Shown: piece by piece, positions 60,331 through 64,000 of the stretch
Position numbering within the stretch: the first letter of the stretch is position 1
Layout: each line of letters opens with the position of its first letter
NCBI GenBank assembly: GCA_956465555.1
Contig: OY101120.1
Span: forward strand, 620,001-684,000
Reading direction: 5' to 3'
Length of the DNA stretch: 64,000 nt
Origin: Nitzschia sp. pyKryTriq1
Taxonomy: Eukaryota > Bacillariophyta > Bacillariophyceae > Bacillariales > Bacillariaceae
Made by a program: the position numbers and the translations under genes
Notes under the pieces: generated by a model
Databases searched by the model: none
What the model saw: only the letters and a program-made list of their open reading frames with translations
What the model was told of the DNA's origin: nothing

Positions 60331-61252
60331 TCTGACAAAATCGGACAAAAAAATGGAGTGCATTACAATGGCTGGTACGACTCACATACTTGAAATTTAA
60401 TAATACCCTTCTATGATATAGTCTATCACTATCATAGTCACACATGTTGACAGTTGATAGTCTTAAGAACTGACCGTATTGTTGCTTTCGGAGTGCCATT
60501 GTCAAGTGAGGTGCTTTTCGTCCAAAAATGTTTTGAGTAGTGTCGCGCGGGCCACCGTAGAAACTCGTAGGGTTTGTACGTGCCGCGACAGTACCCTACT
60601 TAAACCCATACTGTAGCACCGACCTGTAATGTACCAGGTATGCCGGTACAAGTAGAGTACCGGTACACAGTACTCACCGCGACGACGACGATGACGACTC
60701 CAAAGCACGCGTTTTCGGAGAAACTAACGTTTGTTCTAATTTATCCACTACTTTGACAGTCGAGAGGGAATCGAATCATCTCTACTACGCTCTACTGTAG
60801 AGGGGGGGGGGGGGGGGGAGAGGGAGAGAGAGAGAAGGAGGACAAGTAGCACAGGGTACAGGTAGAGAGTGAGAAGCGGCTGACTTCTCTCTAGCTAGAG
60901 CATTTACCGACACTGTACTCCGGTACTCGTTGGATTTGACCTGGTACCAGAGAAGACAACTATGATCTCCTTGTTGGCTCTAGAGTAGAGACGCAATTTA
61001 GGAGTACCAGACTGCATGGTGCCACGTGTTGTGCTGCCATTGTTACCGCGCTTCTTCGTCGGATCCTACTTGACTTGACTCTGCTCTCTGGCTTGATCGC
61101 ACAGGTCAGACGCCTTCGACGATGATAAAGAACACTCTAGAGAGCTAGTCTACAATACTTCATTTATAGTATCAAGCAACAAGTATGAATACAAAATGGA
61201 AAAAGTCGCTCAACTGTAAATACGTCCACAACGAAGTCCGAAAATATCAAAA
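60331..61252. other. Intergenic, poly-G run and GA tract
   Basis: Contains GTAC repeats near 60630-60670, a 17-base G run (60802-60818) followed by a GA-rich tract, and CT/TAG repeats. No gene is seen. Confidence 0.55.
60802..60818. repeat. G17 homopolymer
   Basis: An uninterrupted run of about 17 guanines, followed by a GAGAGGGAGAGAG tract. It is similar to the run at 15728-15747. Confidence 0.9.
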
Positions 61253-63247
61253 TTATCTCCGTGATCCACGTGACTTCAAAGAGCCTTTCTTGGTCGGGCG
61301 TTTTTGACCAAAAGCGCTATAAAACGCAATCGAAAACTGTTCCGTGACATCGTCAAAGACTTGTTTCGACACCCTGGCAAAGTCAGCCTTGGTAAATTCC
61401 ATCGAATCAAACGCTCCACAAAAACCGGGTAAGAAGTCGGCATCTTTATTTGCAGTGGTTTCGTCATCGGTGGCACCCTCGGACCCCTGTGTATAATAGG
61501 AGGCCATGAATGATCGGTAGGTGGTTCCGTCGCCCGTCGATCGAATAGCAGTACTAGTCTGAGAAGTGTCCGTTTCCCGGAGGATTTCACGTTTGCGATT
61601 GCCAAAAGTTGCATCTTCGTGAAACAAGTGGAAGTATTCAATGTTCACATTAGTCTCCATGGCTCGCAAGATTTTGCGGCAGCTGGATACGCCAACGTGT
61701 AGGCTTCGATAATGTCTGTTGTTCAGCACACGAAGGGTTGGATTCATTGCGAGCACGTTGGCGATCTCGCCCATGGCCTGCTCTACTAGCAGCTGACTGG
61801 AAGTTCCTTCAATGGCGACTTGGAGGACTTCTACAGATCGATTGATCTTCATAGAGTAGGCCAGAAACTTGAATGCCATAAAGGACATGTCGGGTTCCAG
61901 ATCGAGCTCCCTGAGAACGCGATTGCATTCCAGTACTGGCACCATGGACATAATGTGTGAGTCCTCAAAAGCAAAAGATCCATCGGAAGTGATGTGCAGT
62001 TTACGCAGCGTGGTGGACCGTAGCAAGGGGCTGAAATCAAAGCTTTTGGCAGTCGCGAAGGTTACAACCGACAAGCGTGGGAGGGTGTTGAGCGCTTCCA
62101 GAGTGGATGCATCAATTCCACCACTCGCCATGTGAAGTTTGACAAACTGGAGTTTGCGATGACCGAATACGGCGTCGTGAAAGTGTTCTAGATCGCTCCC
62201 GGCATCCATGTGGGACAGGTGCAACGTTGCCAAGTTGGGCAGTGACTTCACGACCTGGAAGAAGAGTTCAATATCCGCAGGAGTCCGCTTGCGCTCAGAG
62301 ATTTTACCACTGCTTCGGTGGATATCCAGCTTCTCGACACAAGGCTGGGCCTTGATATCATTCATTATTTTGCAGAAAAAAGCATGATCATAGTCATCAA
62401 TGTAGAGTCTCAGCTTGGAAGTCAGGACATCTTGCACTTGCATGGTGTTGCTAGCTGAGAGGGGTGAAAGAGTTTCAGGTGAAGTGGCTTGTTGTTCGGC
62501 CACGGGTTCCTGAGGCTTTCTGGGAGGCACCTCCTCACTAGCCGAGGCTTGGCCGACCTCGTCGTCTTCAAGGGTTACTGCTTTCACAGCGGATGGTGAT
62601 TCTGGCCGTGACGGCTCCCCCTTAGTGATTCCGTTCGAAATGCCACCAGTCAACGAATTGGGGCTGACTGGAGGAGCTACTGCTTCAGCCGCCGGCGACG
62701 ACACCACGGGCGAGTCATCACCAGTAGGCTCTGCTCTGGCTTCCTTCGACGGGCTTGTGGCCACCGCGCTCGTCATGACCTTTTGAAATTTGGGTTTATT
62801 GGAAGCAGGCGAGGCACGGAATGGATTCTTCTCGTCACGGAACAACTCCGTACCAAATGACTCGAGAGAGAAAACGCTCGAGTCAATCTCCTCCACACCT
62901 GTGGGCGAACCCGGCGGAAGTGAACTATCGTCCTTACCATCTTTCCACAAATCGGCAGCAGACGTAGGCTCAGGCACGGAAGCAGCTACAGCGGCTTCTG
63001 CTTCTTGCTTAGTGGAAAAGTGATGGTTTTGCGCCACCACAGTCTCCTCCTCCTCCTCTCCGCAGCCCTCGTCCTCTGCAAGCACTTCCATATTTATGTC
63101 ATTTATTATTTGATCGCCATCCAGAGATGATGCCTGTGAATGTTCCTCCACAGAATCGTGCTCATACTTGGTCCTCCTGACGACGTACTTGAGGGTAGTT
63201 GTCGAGGAAGGGTGCGATTGTTTCTTCTCGGGTTCTAACCACCACAT
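61253..63247 (-). CDS. DDY-box RNI/LRR-like protein, paralog 4
   Basis: The first in-frame ATG is at 63247 (MWWLEPEKKQ), giving 664 aa. The frame is open for at least 90 codons further upstream without an ATG, so an upstream exon may exist. Residues 1-270 are Ser/Pro/Glu/Ala-rich and disordered. The anchor at about 275 reads LRLYIDDYDHAFFCKIMNDIKAQPCVEKLDIHR. Repeats include FFQVVKSLPNLATLHLSHM, TLRKLHITSDG, LECNRVLRELDLEPDM and VEVLQVAIEGTS. The C-terminal signature is clear: CRKILRAMETNVNIEYFHLFHEDATF. A Thr/Ser-rich stretch and a basic tail (KRPTKKGSLKSRGSRR) that could be a nuclear signal follow. Confidence 0.75.
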   Translation of the reverse strand: MWWLEPEKKQSHPSSTTTLKYVVRRTKYEHDSVEEHSQASSLDGDQIINDINMEVLAEDEGCGEEEEETVVAQNHHFSTKQEAEAAVAASVPEPTSAADLWKDGKDDSSLPPGSPTGVEEIDSSVFSLESFGTELFRDEKNPFRASPASNKPKFQKVMTSAVATSPSKEARAEPTGDDSPVVSSPAAEAVAPPVSPNSLTGGISNGITKGEPSRPESPSAVKAVTLEDDEVGQASASEEVPPRKPQEPVAEQQATSPETLSPLSASNTMQVQDVLTSKLRLYIDDYDHAFFCKIMNDIKAQPCVEKLDIHRSSGKISERKRTPADIELFFQVVKSLPNLATLHLSHMDAGSDLEHFHDAVFGHRKLQFVKLHMASGGIDASTLEALNTLPRLSVVTFATAKSFDFSPLLRSTTLRKLHITSDGSFAFEDSHIMSMVPVLECNRVLRELDLEPDMSFMAFKFLAYSMKINRSVEVLQVAIEGTSSQLLVEQAMGEIANVLAMNPTLRVLNNRHYRSLHVGVSSCRKILRAMETNVNIEYFHLFHEDATFGNRKREILRETDTSQTSTAIRSTGDGTTYRSFMASYYTQGSEGATDDETTANKDADFLPGFCGAFDSMEFTKADFARVSKQVFDDVTEQFSIAFYSAFGQKRPTKKGSLKSRGSRR

Positions 63248-64000
63248 CTCGTTATTGTTGTTGTTGTTGTTGTTTGTCGAATGAGGGCCTTCAAGAGGAT
63301 AGTTGTAAATTTGTGTTGGCTGTCTGCTGTTGGCGGTTGGAATTTTCGATCCGATCGAGCATTCCCCTGCGCCTTCGGGCTTGACCAAAAGCCAAACCCG
63401 TTTAGCTTTATTTGAAGACGAAAAAGACCAGACTGGCTTGTGGCTTGGCTTCTTCCCGTTCTTCGTCTCTGATGAATGCTGGGTCCTGTGTCGGAGGGAG
63501 GTATGCCATCCTCTTTTTGCGCCCGGCTTTCAAATCTGGTGGGGCAAGGCTGGGCGAAAGGCGCATGACCAATCACACGTGCCAGTTCACCGGACGTCCC
63601 AGAAACTGCCAATCAACGTAGGTTTAGTTCGTAAAAAAGCTGGCTGATTCCGAGGTGGTTCCGTTGGGCATATTGCGGTTTTTCAAATGGGACGAAATAA
63701 TGCCTCCTTATTTGCACTTTGGCGCCCACTTTTGACGGACATTATCGGTCATCTCAGGGGTAAATAAGAGTCGGGGTATCGCACCAGAGAACCATACTGT
63801 TTCGCACTCCCATGGAAGGCCGCGGACGATGTATTGACGGACAGACGGGACGAATCATCCGGGTTACTTTCTTTGCTTCCGCCCTTTTTCTCCATCCGCG
63901 GTGGGTCTGGAACCCAAAAAGAAGTTGTCCTCTGAAATCTGTCGTTATGATCTAGAGAGGCTGAAGCAGTGCGGGCCCGTCCCCCAAAAAGAACGACGGA
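63248..64000. other. Right edge, upstream region of DDY paralog 4
   Basis: The first 140 bp are part of the open but ATG-less upstream frame of paralog 4 (including an Asn-rich GTT repeat at 63253-63275). The rest shows no convincing gene. Confidence 0.45.

Overview
The window looks like nuclear DNA of a diatom or close stramenopile relative. This is inferred from short GT-AG introns in otherwise dense genes, a DUF6824-type regulator of the kind that is abundant in diatoms, N-termini resembling bipartite plastid targeting signals, a Copia fossil of stramenopile type, and very repetitive intergenic DNA rich in the palindrome TACCGGTA and in CT/AG, GAT and TACT microsatellites. Nothing looks prokaryotic. 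No tRNA, rRNA or CRISPR array was recognised.

Layout. 0-9 kb: a gene fragment running off the left edge, a small ORF, a DUF6824 gene, a 1023-aa protein that appears to fuse two glycosyltransferase-like domains with a polysaccharide-pyruvyl-transferase-like domain, and a second putative glycosyltransferase converging on it. 9.2-10 kb: a broken Copia fossil. 10-22 kb: hypothetical membrane and secreted proteins, an internally duplicated EamA-type transporter, a TraB-family protein with a plastid-like leader, an aldo-keto reductase and an acidic/basic nuclear-type protein. 22.6-32.7 kb: a 2017-aa protein with 22 tandem ubiquitin-like domains, a DUF1415 protein, and an MDR oxidoreductase. The C-terminal tail of the oxidoreductase appears homologous to the tail of the poly-ubiquitin-like protein.

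34-40 kb: the first of four RNI/LRR-like paralogs that share a 'DDY box', then a three-exon hybrid histidine kinase. 40-45.2 kb: an accessory region with a 154-bp tandem duplication, a 47-bp tandem repeat, and a 2.93-kb DNA element with perfect 147-bp terminal inverted repeats. The element carries two convergent intron-containing genes whose coding 3' ends overlap. 45.6-54.4 kb: a GT10 fucosyltransferase-like gene, a large hypothetical protein, a PqiA-like membrane protein and a second pyruvyl-transferase-like protein. 54.6-63.2 kb: the other three DDY/RNI-like paralogs, all on the minus strand, with one small uncertain gene between them.

Two themes recur. Four to five genes (4-9 kb, 45.6 kb, 52.7 kb) are probable type II membrane proteins of the secretory pathway that build or modify glycans. 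The more novel material is the poly-ubiquitin-like protein with its shared tail domain, the DDY-box family, and the two-gene TIR element. Splice structures were worked out by hand from reading frames and GT-AG signals. They are inferences without transcript support, although in most cases the frame closes exactly.
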